This document shows positions 19,511 to 28,816 of a DNA stretch of 64,000 nt, one piece after another. The notes beneath the pieces were generated by a model that worked only from the letters and a program-made list of their open reading frames with translations, did not search any database and was not told where the DNA came from. The translations under genes and the position numbers were made by a program. The stretch's first letter is position 1, and the number at the start of each line of letters is the position of its first letter. Source of the stretch: Paracoccaceae bacterium (GTDB taxonomy: Bacteria > Pseudomonadota > Alphaproteobacteria > Rhodobacterales > Rhodobacteraceae); NCBI GenBank assembly GCA_027489375.1, contig JAIXZW010000021.1, positions 248,001-312,000 of the forward strand. Reading direction: 5' to 3'.

Positions 19511-19810
19511 ATGAAGCAACCGGCAGAATGCGAGACGATGGCCGATATCCGGGCCGAGATCGACCGTCTGGATGAGGAGCTGGTGGCGCTGTTTGCCGAA
19601 CGGGTCGCCTATATCGACCGCGCCGCGGAGATCAAGGCGGGGGTCGGATTGCCTGCCCGTATCAATTCCCGCGTCGAAGAGGTGGTCGCCAATGTGCGCC
19701 GCCATGCCGAGGCGCGGGGCTTGCCGCCCGAGAAGCTGGAAAAGCTGTGGCGCAAGCTGATCGACTGGTCGATCGAACGCGAAGAGGGCCATCTGGGCAA
19801 GGATGACTGA
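19511..19810 (+). CDS. Chorismate mutase, AroQ type (PchB-like)
   Basis: A 99-residue all-helical protein of the AroQ class. It carries MADIRAEIDRLDEELVALFAERVAYIDRAAEIKAG, with the arginines and lysine that bind the chorismate carboxylates in the family, and the second-helix INSRVEEVVANVRRHAEARGLPPEKLEKLWRKLIDWSIERE. It would convert chorismate to prephenate; the PchB-like form may instead act as isochorismate-pyruvate lyase. ATG 19511 gives the expected length. It lies between fhs and folD1. Its link to one-carbon metabolism is not obvious and may be positional only. Confidence 0.85.
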   Translation: MKQPAECETMADIRAEIDRLDEELVALFAERVAYIDRAAEIKAGVGLPARINSRVEEVVANVRRHAEARGLPPEKLEKLWRKLIDWSIEREEGHLGKDD

Positions 19811-19848
19811 CGGTCGCTTTGCCGGATTTGCGAAGGAAGTGACGGCGC

Positions 19849-20727
19849 ATGACGGCAACGGTGATCGACGGGCGCGGCATTGCGGCGCGCATGATGGCAG
19901 AGGTGGCGGCAGAGGCCGCGGCCTTGGCCGAAAGCGGCTGGGCGCCGCGTCTGGTGTCGATCTCGGTCGGTGACGTGGCGGCGGCGGAGCTTTACGTCCG
20001 CAACCAGCGCAGGCAGGCCGAAGAGGCGGGCGTGGCCTTTGAAGCGCGGAATTACCCCGAGACGATCAGCCTTGAACAGTTGACGGGGGTTCTGGCGGGG
20101 CTGAATGCCGATCCGCGTGTCAACGGCATCATCATCCAGCGCCCGCTGCCCGCGCATATTCCGGTGAAGGCTTTGCAGAAGGCCGTGAACCCGTTGAAGG
20201 ATGTCGAGGGGATGCACCCGTCGAGCATCGGCAACATCGTTTACAACGACCTTGCCCTTGGCCCCTGCACGGCGGTGGCGGCGGTGGAAATCCTCAAGAC
20301 CTTGCCGTTGAAGGTGGAGGGGTTGGACGTTTGCGTGATCGGCCATTCCGAGATCGTGGGCAAGCCGATTGCCTTTCTGATGATGGGGCTTGGTGCCACG
20401 GTGACGGTCTGCCACCACATGACGCGGCAGGTGGCGGTGCATAGCCGCGCGGCGGATGCGGTGTTCGTGGCCGTGGGCAAGCCGGGGCTGGTGACGGGGA
20501 ACATGCTGAAGCCGGGGGCGGCGCTGATCGACATCGGGATCAACCGTGTCGGGGGCAAGACCGTGGGCGATGCGGATTACGCAAGCTGCGCCGAGGTGGC
20601 GGGGTGGATCACCCCCGTTCCGGGCGGCGTGGGGCCGGTGACGGTGGCGGTCCTGCTGAAAAACGCGGTGCTGGCGACACGGATGCAGAAAGACCATTAC
20701 CGCGCGGCCTTTGCCGCAGCGGTTTGA
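19849..20727 (+). CDS. FolD-like protein lacking the catalytic lysine
   Basis: This is the first of two tandem FolD paralogues, 292 residues. FolD normally acts as methylene-THF dehydrogenase and methenyl-THF cyclohydrolase. The NADP-binding core (VIGHSEIVGKPIAFLMM), DIGINR and [15 protein letters not shown] are intact. In the catalytic loop, however, the Y-V-x-x-K motif reads YVRNQ: Gln53 replaces the lysine (E. coli K54), and DVDG reads DVEG, so Glu120 replaces Asp121. Gln97 is kept. The lysine is needed for cyclohydrolase activity, so loss or change of that step is likely. The partner folD2, 15 bases downstream, has all residues. I infer a specialised dehydrogenase or regulatory subunit. 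Confidence 0.85.
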   Translation: MTATVIDGRGIAARMMAEVAAEAAALAESGWAPRLVSISVGDVAAAELYVRNQRRQAEEAGVAFEARNYPETISLEQLTGVLAGLNADPRVNGIIIQRPLPAHIPVKALQKAVNPLKDVEGMHPSSIGNIVYNDLALGPCTAVAAVEILKTLPLKVEGLDVCVIGHSEIVGKPIAFLMMGLGATVTVCHHMTRQVAVHSRAADAVFVAVGKPGLVTGNMLKPGAALIDIGINRVGGKTVGDADYASCAEVAGWITPVPGGVGPVTVAVLLKNAVLATRMQKDHYRAAFAAAV

Positions 20728-20742
20728 CAAGGGGATAGGCGA

Positions 20743-21633
20743 ATGACGGCTAAGGTAATCGACGGCAAGGCCTTTGCGGCCAATGTGCGGGCGCAGGTGG
20801 CGGAGCATGTGGCGAAGCTGAAGGCGGACAAGGGCATCACGCCCGGTCTGGCGGTGGTGCTGGTGGGCGAAGACCCCGCGAGCAAGGTTTACGTCAAGAA
20901 CAAGCACGCCTCGACCATCGAAGTGGGGATGGAAAGCTTCGAGCACCGTCTGCCTGCCGAAACCTCGGAAGCCGATCTGCTGGCGCTGATCGACCGGCTG
21001 AACGCCGATCCGGCGGTGCATGGCATTCTGGTGCAATTGCCGCTGCCGAAGCATCTGGACAGCGAGCTGGTGATCAACCGCATCGACCCCGCCAAGGATG
21101 TGGACGGGTTCCACATCTCGAACGTGGGGCTGCTCGGGACGGGGCAGAAGTCGATGGTTCCCTGCACGCCGCTGGGATGTCTGATGATGCTGCGCGACCA
21201 TCACGGGTCTTTGGCGGGGATGAATGCGGTGGTGGTGGGGCGGTCCAACATCGTGGGCAAGCCGATGGCGCAACTGCTGCTGGGCGATAGCTGCACGGTG
21301 ACGATCGCGCATAGCCGCACGAAGGACTTGGCCGAGGTTTGCAAACGCGCCGACATTCTGGTCGCTGCCGTTGGACGGCCCGAGATGATCACGGGCGACA
21401 TGGTCAAGCCGGGGGCCACGGTGATCGACGTGGGCATCAACCGCATCGAGCGGGACGGCAAGGCCAAGCTGGTTGGCGATGTGCATTACGACAGCGCCGC
21501 CGCCGTGGCGGGGGCGATCACGCCTGTGCCGGGTGGCGTGGGGCCGATGACGATTGCCTGTCTGCTGGCCAACACCCTGACCGCCTGCTGCCGTGCGAAC
21601 GGTCTGGCCGAGCCGAAGGGGCTGACGGCCTGA
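20743..21633 (+). CDS. folD: Bifunctional methylene-THF dehydrogenase/methenyl-THF cyclohydrolase FolD
   Basis: FolD interconverts 5,10-methylene-THF and 10-formyl-THF. This 296-residue copy has every active-site element at E. coli numbering: [11 protein letters not shown] with Tyr50 and Lys54, VQLPLPKH with Gln98, and KDVDGFH with Asp121. The NADP site is [17 protein letters not shown] and the end motif [15 protein letters not shown]. With fhs upstream it can run the reversible formate to methylene-THF route. The divergent paralogue folD1 precedes it by 15 bases, probably in the same transcript. Confidence 0.97.
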   Translation: MTAKVIDGKAFAANVRAQVAEHVAKLKADKGITPGLAVVLVGEDPASKVYVKNKHASTIEVGMESFEHRLPAETSEADLLALIDRLNADPAVHGILVQLPLPKHLDSELVINRIDPAKDVDGFHISNVGLLGTGQKSMVPCTPLGCLMMLRDHHGSLAGMNAVVVGRSNIVGKPMAQLLLGDSCTVTIAHSRTKDLAEVCKRADILVAAVGRPEMITGDMVKPGATVIDVGINRIERDGKAKLVGDVHYDSAAAVAGAITPVPGGVGPMTIACLLANTLTACCRANGLAEPKGLTA

Positions 21634-21682
21634 AGTTACCCCGAGGGGGAAGACGGGGGCGGTCCTGCGGGGCCGCCCTTTG

Positions 21683-22333
21683 TCATTTCGGAAGCGGGCA
21701 GGGGATGGCGCGGGGGCCGGTCAGGATGGCCAGTGCCTTTGGCCCCATCAGTCCGGCAAGGGCGGCATCGTCGTGGCGCATGCCGCCGGTATAGGCGCCG
21801 AAGGCGGGCAGGATCAGGCGGGTTTCATCCAGCAGGAAGCAGGGGCGCGACTGTCCGGCGAGGCGGAGTTTTGGGTGGTAATGGCCCGACACCTCTCCCG
21901 CCACGCCTTTCGACGCGATGTGGCGGAAGGTGAGGGGGCCTAAGCGCAGTTCGGCGCGGTGGCTGCCGCCGATCTCGATGGGACCGGCATCGTGGTTGCC
22001 CTCGATCCAGACCCAGTCGCGGCCTGCCATGAGGCGGGTGAGCCAGAGGCGTTCGGCTTCGGGCAGGGTCTGGGCTGCGGTCAGGTCGTCGAAACTGTCG
22101 CCAAGGCAGATGACGGTTTCGGGCTGCGTGGCGTCGATGGCGGCATCGAGGCGGGTCAGGGTTTCGCGGGTTTCATAGGGTGGCAGAAGTGCGCCGCCGC
22201 GCCGCGCCATGCGTTCGGATTTGCCCAAGTGCAGGTCCGAGACGCAGAGAAGCCGCCGCTCCTCCCACCAGAGCGCGCCGGAGGGGAGGGCGGAGAGCGT
22301 GGCCGAGGCGAGGGTGAAGGCGTGCGAGGTCAT
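21683..22333 (-). CDS. pdeM: Ligase-associated DNA damage response phosphoesterase PdeM
   Basis: A 216-residue calcineurin-like metallophosphoesterase. Metal-binding motifs are visible: LCVSDLHLGKSERMARRGG (D-x-H), VICLGDSFDD (GD), WIEGNHDAG (GNHD) and GEVSGHYHPK (GHxH). The LPSGALWWEERRLLCVSDLHLGK opening is typical of the PdeM family, which travels with a ligase-associated helicase; here that helicase is divergent next door. The start could be ATG 22333 or ATG 22345, because the codons MTSP repeat (GTCATGGGCGAG repeated in the DNA). I take 22333 as closest to family length. Confidence 0.85.
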   Translation of the reverse strand: MTSHAFTLASATLSALPSGALWWEERRLLCVSDLHLGKSERMARRGGALLPPYETRETLTRLDAAIDATQPETVICLGDSFDDLTAAQTLPEAERLWLTRLMAGRDWVWIEGNHDAGPIEIGGSHRAELRLGPLTFRHIASKGVAGEVSGHYHPKLRLAGQSRPCFLLDETRLILPAFGAYTGGMRHDDAALAGLMGPKALAILTGPRAIPCPLPK

Positions 22334-22563
22334 GGGCGAGGTCATGGGCGGGGTGATGGCGGAAGCCGTCTTGCTGCGCAAGGGTTGCAAGCGGCTGTGC
22401 TGCCGCTTTCGGGATGGCCGGACCTTCGGGCAGGTGGAGAGGCGCATGCCGCCCCGTTTGACGCCGCAGGGTTTTCCCGACGTGTCCCGGGTTTTCTTGC
22501 CTGCACGGCAAAGGAATGACGGCAGGGCTTTGCCCCGACAGGGCCGCGCCCTATCCTTGGGGG

Positions 22564-24960
22564 ATGAAGACCCTTCCCGCCCCCCTGCAAGACTGGTTCG
22601 CCGCGCGCGGATGGAGCCTGCATCCGCATCAGGAGGCGATGCTGGCGCGGGCCGACGCGCCCGCAACGCTGCTGATCGCGCCGACGGGGGGCGGCAAGAC
22701 GCTGGCGGGGTTCCTGCCCACGCTGGCCGAGTTGGGGGCGGCACCTGCGGCGGGGTTGCACACGATCTACATCTCGCCGCTCAAGGCGCTGGCGGCGGAT
22801 ATCCGGCGCAACCTGCGCATGCCGGTCGAGGGGGCGGGGCTGGCGATCCGGATCGAGGACCGGACGGGGGATACCGGCTACACCCAGCGGCGGCGGCAGC
22901 GGGCCGATCCGCCGCATATCCTGCTGACCACGCCGGAAAGCCTTGCGCTGCTCTTGAGTTACGAGGATGCGCCGCGCATTTTCGCGGGGCTGCGGCGGGT
23001 GGTGGTGGATGAAATCCACGCGCTGGCGGAATCGAAGCGCGGCGACCAGTTGATGCTGCTGCTGGCGCGGTTGCAGGGCATGGCGCCGGGGTTGCGGCGG
23101 GTGGGGCTGTCGGCGACGGTCGAGGACCCGCCCGCGCTGGCGCGGTTTCTGGCACCCACGGGTTGCGGTGTGCTGGTGGCCGATCCGGGGCCGGACCCCG
23201 ATATCGCCATGCTGGAGGTGGAAGCCCCGCCGCCGTGGAGCGGGGGCGGGGGGCGCTATGCGATCCCCGCGATCCTGGCCGAGGTGAAGCGGCACCGCAC
23301 GACCTTGATCTTTCACAACACGCGGGCGCAGGCGGAGCTGTTCTTTCACGACCTCTGGTTGCAGAATTCCGAGGATTTGCCGATCGGCATCCATCACGGC
23401 TCGCTTTCGCGCGAGCAGCGGGAGAGGGTGGAGGCGGCGATGGTGGCGGGGCAGTTGCGCGCCATCGTCTGCACCGGGTCGCTCGATCTGGGGATCGACT
23501 GGGGGGATGTCGATCTGGTGATCCAGGTCGGCGCGCCGAAGAATGTGAAGCGGCTGGTGCAGCGGATCGGGCGGGCGAACCACCGCTACAACGCACCGTC
23601 CAAAGCGCGGCTGGTGCCTGCGAACCGCTTCGAGGTGGTGGAGTGTCACGCGGCGCTGGAGGCCGTGCGGGCGCATGATCTGGATGGCGAGCCGCGCGGG
23701 GCGGGGCCGCGCGATGTGCTTTGCCAGCATATCCTGCTGGTGGCGGCATCGGGACCGTTCGACGCGGATGCGCTATATGCCGAGGTGGTGACGGCGGGTC
23801 CCTATGCGGGGCTGACGCGGGGGGCGTTCGACGATTGCCTCGGGTTCGTGGCGACGGGGGGCTATGCGCTGCGGGCCTATGACCGCTGGCAGCGGTTGAT
23901 GGAGCGCGGCGGCAAGTGGCAGTTGCGCGACCCGCGGACCGCGGCGGTGATCCGGCAGAACCTTGGCACGATCATCGACACGGAAACGCTGAAGGTGCGG
24001 TTGCGGAACCGCATGGGCGGGGTGCCGCTGGGCGAGGTGGAGGAGGATTTCGCGGCGACGCTGACGGCGGGCGACACCTTCCTGATCGGGGGCGAGGTGG
24101 TGCGCTTCGAGGGGTTGAAGGAGTTGACGGTCGAGGTGTCGCGCTCTCCGGGGCGCGAGCCGCGGGTGGCGGTGTATAACGGGACGAAATTCGCCACGTC
24201 GACGCTGCTTACGCAGCGGATCATGGGGATTTTCCGGCAGGACAGTTGGCCAGAGTTGCCCTTGCACACCGCCGAGTGGCTGGCCTTGCAGCGTGAGGTC
24301 AGCCGTTTGCCCGAGCCGGACCGTCTGCTGGTCGAAAGCTTCCCGCATGACGGGCGCGAGCATCTGGTGGTCTACGGCTTTGCCGGGCGCAATGCCAATG
24401 CGACGCTGGGGCTTTTGGTGACGAAGCGGATGGAGGAGCAGGGGCTGGCCCCGCTCGGCTTCACCTGCACCGATTACGCCACGCTGATCTCGGGGCTTGA
24501 GCCGGTTCTGGACCCCGCGCCGCTGTTCGAGTTGCAGGCGCTGCGCGAGGGGCTGGAGACGTGGCTGCATGGCAATGCGGTGATGAAGCGGACCTTCCGC
24601 AACTCGGCGATCATCGCGGGGTTGATCGAGCGGAACAATCAGGGGCGGCGCAAGTCTGGGCGGCAGGCGACGTTTTCGTCTGATATCCTGTATGACACGC
24701 TGCGGAAATACGACCCCGACCACCTGCTGTTGCAGATCACGCGCGAGGAGGCGGAGCGCGGCCTCGTCGATTTCGCGCGGATCGAGGAGATGCTGGCGCG
24801 GGTGGCGGGGCGGATCGACTGCCTGCGCCTGTCGCGGGTGACGCCGCTTGCGGCACCGCTGTTTCTGGAACCGGGGAAGATTCCGGTGCAGGGCGCGGGG
24901 CGCGAGCGGCTGGTGCAGGATGCGGCACGTGCGCTGATGCGCGCGGCGGGGTTGGAGTAG
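22564..24960 (+). CDS. Ligase-associated DNA damage response DEXH-box helicase (Lhr-like)
   Basis: A 798-residue superfamily 2 helicase of the Lhr core type. Motifs: APTGGGKTLAGFLP (Walker A, 39-46), TIYISPLKALAADI, TTPESLALLL, VVVDEIHALAESKRGDQ (DEIH), LSATVEDP, FHNTRAQAEL, IVCTGSLDLGIDWGDVDLVIQVGAPKNVKRLVQRIGRANHR (motifs V and VI). The C-terminal half holds the winged-helix and Lhr-specific domains. These helicases accompany an ATP-dependent DNA ligase, an exonuclease and PdeM in many bacteria. Only PdeM is beside it here. ATG 22564 is preferred over the upstream ATG 22516. Confidence 0.9.
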   Translation: MKTLPAPLQDWFAARGWSLHPHQEAMLARADAPATLLIAPTGGGKTLAGFLPTLAELGAAPAAGLHTIYISPLKALAADIRRNLRMPVEGAGLAIRIEDRTGDTGYTQRRRQRADPPHILLTTPESLALLLSYEDAPRIFAGLRRVVVDEIHALAESKRGDQLMLLLARLQGMAPGLRRVGLSATVEDPPALARFLAPTGCGVLVADPGPDPDIAMLEVEAPPPWSGGGGRYAIPAILAEVKRHRTTLIFHNTRAQAELFFHDLWLQNSEDLPIGIHHGSLSREQRERVEAAMVAGQLRAIVCTGSLDLGIDWGDVDLVIQVGAPKNVKRLVQRIGRANHRYNAPSKARLVPANRFEVVECHAALEAVRAHDLDGEPRGAGPRDVLCQHILLVAASGPFDADALYAEVVTAGPYAGLTRGAFDDCLGFVATGGYALRAYDRWQRLMERGGKWQLRDPRTAAVIRQNLGTIIDTETLKVRLRNRMGGVPLGEVEEDFAATLTAGDTFLIGGEVVRFEGLKELTVEVSRSPGREPRVAVYNGTKFATSTLLTQRIMGIFRQDSWPELPLHTAEWLALQREVSRLPEPDRLLVESFPHDGREHLVVYGFAGRNANATLGLLVTKRMEEQGLAPLGFTCTDYATLISGLEPVLDPAPLFELQALREGLETWLHGNAVMKRTFRNSAIIAGLIERNNQGRRKSGRQATFSSDILYDTLRKYDPDHLLLQITREEAERGLVDFARIEEMLARVAGRIDCLRLSRVTPLAAPLFLEPGKIPVQGAGRERLVQDAARALMRAAGLE

Positions 24961-25262
24961 GCTGCTGTTCTCCTGTCTGTGAGGGGGGCGACCGTCCTGA
25001 CGCGTTGCCCCGGCGGTCCATGTCGCACGGGGGGCTGTCTGCCCCCCGAACCCCCCGAGGATATTTGAGCGAGCGTGAAAGGGGGGGCGGTGTCCTGCTT
25101 CCTCTTGCCTGAAATATCCTCGGGGGGAGGGGCGCTTGCGCCCCGTGGGGGGCAGACGGCCCCCCTTGGGCCATTGTCACCGTCCCGAGGGGTGGGGGGA
25201 ACGGGCGGGCCCGTGTCGCAAACGGACTTGCGGGGTGGGGGCGGCGGGCCTATGGCGGGGGG
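24961..25262. other. Gene-free gap with G/C-rich repeat elements
   Basis: This 302-base gap holds no credible gene. It carries two opposed copies of the dispersed GAGGATATTT motif (next entry) and G/C runs that form hairpins, for example around 25039-25056 and 25121-25160 with GGGGGG/CCCCCC arms. I see no clear promoter except the immediate ymdB upstream region. Confidence 0.6.
25057..25121. repeat. Two inverted copies of the dispersed GAGGATATTT motif
   Basis: Copy one (plus strand, 25057-25081) runs GAGGATATTTGAGCGAGC and then GTGAAAG. Copy two (minus strand, 25098-25121) runs GAGGATATTTCAGGCAAG and then AGGAAG. Both are flanked by C or G tracts. Five more copies of this motif occur in the window. 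Confidence 0.75.
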
Positions 25263-26075
25263 ATGCGTATACTTTTCCTTGGCGATGTGATGGGGCGGAG
25301 CGGGCGGGCGGCGGTGGCCGAGCGGCTGGCGGCTTTGCGTGCGGAATGGGGCCTCGATTTCGTCGTGGTCAATGGCGAGAACGCCTCGTCCGGTGCCGGT
25401 TTGACGCCGGAACATGCCAAGGCGCTGCTGGCGGCGGGGGCGGATTGCATCACGCTGGGCGATCACGCCTTTGACCAGAAGGACATGCTGTCTTTCATCG
25501 AGACGGAGCCGCGGATCGTGCGGCCCTTGAATTTCTCGAAAGTGGCGCCGGGCAAGGGCTTCCGCATCTTCGAGGCGACGCAGGGGCGGCGGGTGCTGGT
25601 GGCGCAGGTGCTGGGGCAGGTCTTCATGAAGCGGCCCTTCGACGATCCGTTTTCGGCGATCGAGAATGTGCTCAAGGCGCACGGGCTGGGCGCTGCGGTC
25701 AATGCGGCGGTGGTTGATGTCCATGCCGAGGCCACGAGCGAGAAGATGGCGATGGGGCATTGGTGCGACGGGCAGGCGAGCCTTGTGGTCGGCACCCACA
25801 CCCATGTGCCGACGGGGGATGCGATGATCCTTGCGGGCGGCACCGCCTATCTGACCGATGCGGGCATGTGCGGGGATTACGACAGCGTGATCGGGATGGA
25901 GAAGATGGAGCCTTTGCGCCGCTTCATCACCGGCATGGCGAAGGCGCGGTTCGAGCCTGCGAACGGGCCTGCGACCCTGTCGGGGGTTTATGTCGAGACG
26001 GACGACCGCACCGGCAAGGCGCAGAGGGTGCGGATGATCCGCGTGGGCGGGCGGCTGGAAGAGGCGCGGGTTTGA
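25263..26075 (+). CDS. YmdB family metallophosphoesterase (TIGR00282)
   Basis: A 270-residue calcineurin-like phosphoesterase. Motifs: LFLGDVMGRSGRAAV, VVVNGENASSGAGLTPEHAKALL (the N-x-E-N-A signature), DCITLGDHAFDQKD, VDVHAEATSEKMAMGHWCDGQASLVVGTHTHVPTGD, and CGDYDSVIGMEK. Members hydrolyse cyclic nucleotides (2',3'- or 3',5'-cAMP) in other bacteria; the substrate here is not known. ATG 25263 follows GGGGGG. The stop overlaps the TTG start of the DMT exporter. Confidence 0.92.
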   Translation: MRILFLGDVMGRSGRAAVAERLAALRAEWGLDFVVVNGENASSGAGLTPEHAKALLAAGADCITLGDHAFDQKDMLSFIETEPRIVRPLNFSKVAPGKGFRIFEATQGRRVLVAQVLGQVFMKRPFDDPFSAIENVLKAHGLGAAVNAAVVDVHAEATSEKMAMGHWCDGQASLVVGTHTHVPTGDAMILAGGTAYLTDAGMCGDYDSVIGMEKMEPLRRFITGMAKARFEPANGPATLSGVYVETDDRTGKAQRVRMIRVGGRLEEARV

Positions 26076-26989
26076 CCGCGCTGGCCGCCGAGGCGCGGGG
26101 GCAGCGGCGGCTTTACGTCGCCATGCTGGTGACGCTGGGCCTTGGCTGGGGCATGACGCAGCCCTTGGGCAAGATGGCGACCATGACGGGGCACAAGCCC
26201 TTTGGTCTGATCTTCTGGCAGCTTGTGATCTGCGTGCTTGTGCTCGGTGTATTGTCGGCGGTGCGGGGGCGGGGGCTGGTCTTTACCCGAGCGACGATGA
26301 AGTTCTATGTGATCGTCGCGGTGATGGGGACGCTGGTGCCGAACGCGACCTTTTACCTGTCGGCCGCGCGGCTTCCGGCGGGGATCATGTCGATCATCAT
26401 TTCCGCCGTGCCGATGCTGGCCTTTCCCATGGCGCTGGCCTTGGGGATGGAGCGGTTCGCGGCGCGGCGGTTTCTGGGGCTGCTGCTCGGCCTTGCCGCC
26501 GTGGCGCTGATCGCGGCACCGGGGGCGGTGTTGCCCGATCCGGCGATGGCGGTCTTTCTGCCGCTCGCGATGGTGGGACCGCTGTTCTATGCGATGGAGG
26601 CGACCTATGTCGCCCGCAACGGGACCGAGGGGCTGGACGCCGTGCAGGCGATGCTGGGAGCGTCGGTCGTGGGGCTGGTGCTTTGCCTGCCCGTCACGCT
26701 GGCGCTGGGGCAATTTTTCGATCCCTTCGCCGATTTCGGGCGGGCGGAGGCGGCTTTGGCAGGGTCTTCGGCCATCCATGCGCTGATGTATGCGGGCTAC
26801 GTCTGGCTTGCGTCGCGCGCGGGTTCGGTTTTTGCCGCACAATGTTCCTACATCGTCACGGGAGCAGGAATTTTCTGGGCGATGGTGCTGTTGGGAGAAA
26901 GATTTCCTCCTTTTATCTGGCTGTCGGTTGTCCTTTTGCTCTCGGGTGTGGCATTGGTCAGCCCGCGTGGCGTGAAGAAGACGGGCTGA
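26072..26989 (+). CDS. DMT superfamily transporter (EamA type)
   Basis: A 305-residue membrane protein with about ten helices in two EamA repeats. Repeat one spans about 15-150 and repeat two about 160-300, ending YIVTGAGIFWAMVLLGERFPPFIWLSVVLLLSGVALVSPRG. Such proteins export metabolites or amino acids; the substrate is unknown. The start is TTG 26072, overlapping the ymdB stop (TTGA), which implies translational coupling. No ATG or GTG near the N-terminus fits. Confidence 0.85.
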   Translation: MTALAAEARGQRRLYVAMLVTLGLGWGMTQPLGKMATMTGHKPFGLIFWQLVICVLVLGVLSAVRGRGLVFTRATMKFYVIVAVMGTLVPNATFYLSAARLPAGIMSIIISAVPMLAFPMALALGMERFAARRFLGLLLGLAAVALIAAPGAVLPDPAMAVFLPLAMVGPLFYAMEATYVARNGTEGLDAVQAMLGASVVGLVLCLPVTLALGQFFDPFADFGRAEAALAGSSAIHALMYAGYVWLASRAGSVFAAQCSYIVTGAGIFWAMVLLGERFPPFIWLSVVLLLSGVALVSPRGVKKTG

Positions 26990-27029
26990 GACGCCCCGTT
27001 TCCGCGCCGTATCGGCGGGGAGAGACGGG

Positions 27030-28808
27030 ATGCTTGGTTTCGAGATCGCGGCGGCGTGGCAGCCTTGGGTGGCGTTGGCCATCCTTGTCGTCATGTTCGT
27101 GCTTTTCGTGCGCGAGACCTATCCTGTCGAGGTGACGGCCATCGGGGGCGCGGCGGTGATGCTGCTGTCGGGGCTTTTGCCGGTGAAGGACGGGGTGGCG
27201 GTGCTGTCCAATGCGGCCCCCTGGACCATCGTGCTGATGTTTCTGGTGATGGGCGGGCTGGTCAGGACGGGTGCGGTCGAAATGGTCATCCGCACCGCAG
27301 AACGGCATGTGGGCAACCGGCCCAAGATGACCGTGGTGGTGCTGTTCACCTTTATCGCCGTGGCCTCGGCCTTCATGAACAACACGCCCTTGGTGGCGGT
27401 GATGATTCCGGTGGTGATGCAGATTGCCGTGCGGCTGAACACGGCACCGTCGAAGCTGCTGATCCCGCTGAGCTACATGACCGTGCTGGGGGGGATGATC
27501 ACGATCATCGGCACCTCGACCAACCTGCTGGTGGACGGGGTGGCGGTGAAGGCGGGGCTTGACCACTTTTCGATCTTCGAGATCGCGCCGCTGGGGATTG
27601 CGCTGACGCTGGCGGGGGGTGCGTTTCTGGCGCTGACCTCGCGCCATCTGCTGCCGGTGCGGCAGTCGATGGGGACGCTGCTCAACGACCGGCGCAAGAT
27701 GAAATATTTTACCGAGGTCGCCATTCCCGAGGACAGTCCGCTGATCGGGCAGGCGGTGCTGTCGGTCGATCTGTTCAAGCGCGACGGGGTGCGGCTGATC
27801 GACGTGTTGCGGGGTGACGCCTCGCTCCGGCGCGAGTTGGGGCCGGTGGAGTTGCAGGCGGGCGACCGCGTGGTCCTGCGCACGGAAATGACGGAGCTGC
27901 TGGGCTTGCAGCAGCGCAAGGACCTGCATCTGGTGGACAAGCTGTCGTCGACGCGGACCGAGACGGTGGAGGTGCTGATCAGCCCCGGATGCCGGATGGA
28001 GGGGCGGCGTCTGGGCGATCTGCGCTTGCGGCGGCGCTACGGGGTCTATGTGCTGGCGGCGCATCGGCGCAACCAGAACATCGGGCGGCAGCTTGACGAT
28101 CTGATCGTGCGGGTCGGGGATACGCTGCTGCTCGAAGGGGCGATCGAGGATATCCAGCGGCTGGCGGCGGACATGGACCTTGTGGATATCAGCCGCCCGA
28201 CGATCAAGCCGTTCCGGCGGGCCAAGGCCCCCATCGCCATCGGGGCGCTGCTTTTCGTCGTGGTGCTGTCGGCCATCGACGTGGCCCCGATCATCGCGCT
28301 TGCGCTGGTGGCGGTGTCGTTCATCCTGATCACGCGCTGTGTGGATGCGGACGAGGCGTTCACTTTCGTGGACGGGCGGTTGCTGGCGATGATCTTTGCC
28401 ATGCTGGCGGTGGGCGAGGGGCTGGACCAGTCGGGGGCGGTGAAGCTGATCGTGGATGCGGCGGCACCGCATATGGCGGGGTTGTCGCCGTTCTGGCTGA
28501 TCCTGTGCGTCTATTTCCTTGGCCTCGTGCTGACGGAGTTCCTGTCGAACAATGCGGTGGCGGTGATCTACACGCCGATTGCCATCGAGCTTGCGCATAA
28601 CCTTGGCATTGATCCGCGACCTTTGGTCGTGGCGGTGATGTTCTCGGCCTCGGTCGCTTTTGCGACGCCCGTGGGGTATCAGACGAATATGATGGTTTAC
28701 GGGCCGGGCGGGTATAAGTTCTCGGATTACATGCGGGTGGGGATTCCGCTCAACATCATCACGGGGTTGCTGGCTTCGGCGCTGATCCCGCTGATCTGGC
28801 CGTTCTGA
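27030..28808 (+). CDS. SLC13/DASS family permease with TrkA-C domains
   Basis: A 592-residue transporter. The N-terminal half has membrane helices from residue 10 on, with FMNNTPLVAVMIPVVMQIA and TVLGGMITIIGTSTNLLVDGVAVKAG, which match the SNT motif of the SLC13 (dicarboxylate/sulfate) family. Two TrkA-C-type cytoplasmic domains follow (about 215-390: IGQAVLSVDLFKRDGVRLIDVLRGD and MEGRRLGDLRLRRRYGVYVLAAHRRNQ). A second membrane half contains LTEFLSNNAVAVIYTPIAIELAHNLG. Sulfate or dicarboxylate uptake is likely, but the substrate cannot be read from sequence. Confidence 0.9.
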   Translation: MLGFEIAAAWQPWVALAILVVMFVLFVRETYPVEVTAIGGAAVMLLSGLLPVKDGVAVLSNAAPWTIVLMFLVMGGLVRTGAVEMVIRTAERHVGNRPKMTVVVLFTFIAVASAFMNNTPLVAVMIPVVMQIAVRLNTAPSKLLIPLSYMTVLGGMITIIGTSTNLLVDGVAVKAGLDHFSIFEIAPLGIALTLAGGAFLALTSRHLLPVRQSMGTLLNDRRKMKYFTEVAIPEDSPLIGQAVLSVDLFKRDGVRLIDVLRGDASLRRELGPVELQAGDRVVLRTEMTELLGLQQRKDLHLVDKLSSTRTETVEVLISPGCRMEGRRLGDLRLRRRYGVYVLAAHRRNQNIGRQLDDLIVRVGDTLLLEGAIEDIQRLAADMDLVDISRPTIKPFRRAKAPIAIGALLFVVVLSAIDVAPIIALALVAVSFILITRCVDADEAFTFVDGRLLAMIFAMLAVGEGLDQSGAVKLIVDAAAPHMAGLSPFWLILCVYFLGLVLTEFLSNNAVAVIYTPIAIELAHNLGIDPRPLVVAVMFSASVAFATPVGYQTNMMVYGPGGYKFSDYMRVGIPLNIITGLLASALIPLIWPF

Positions 28809-28816
28809 AAGGGTTC

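Noticed and set aside
25039..25160. Insertion sequence suggested by the inverted motif copies
   Set aside because: The copies are 65 bases apart at most and enclose no transposase; they belong to a short dispersed intergenic motif.
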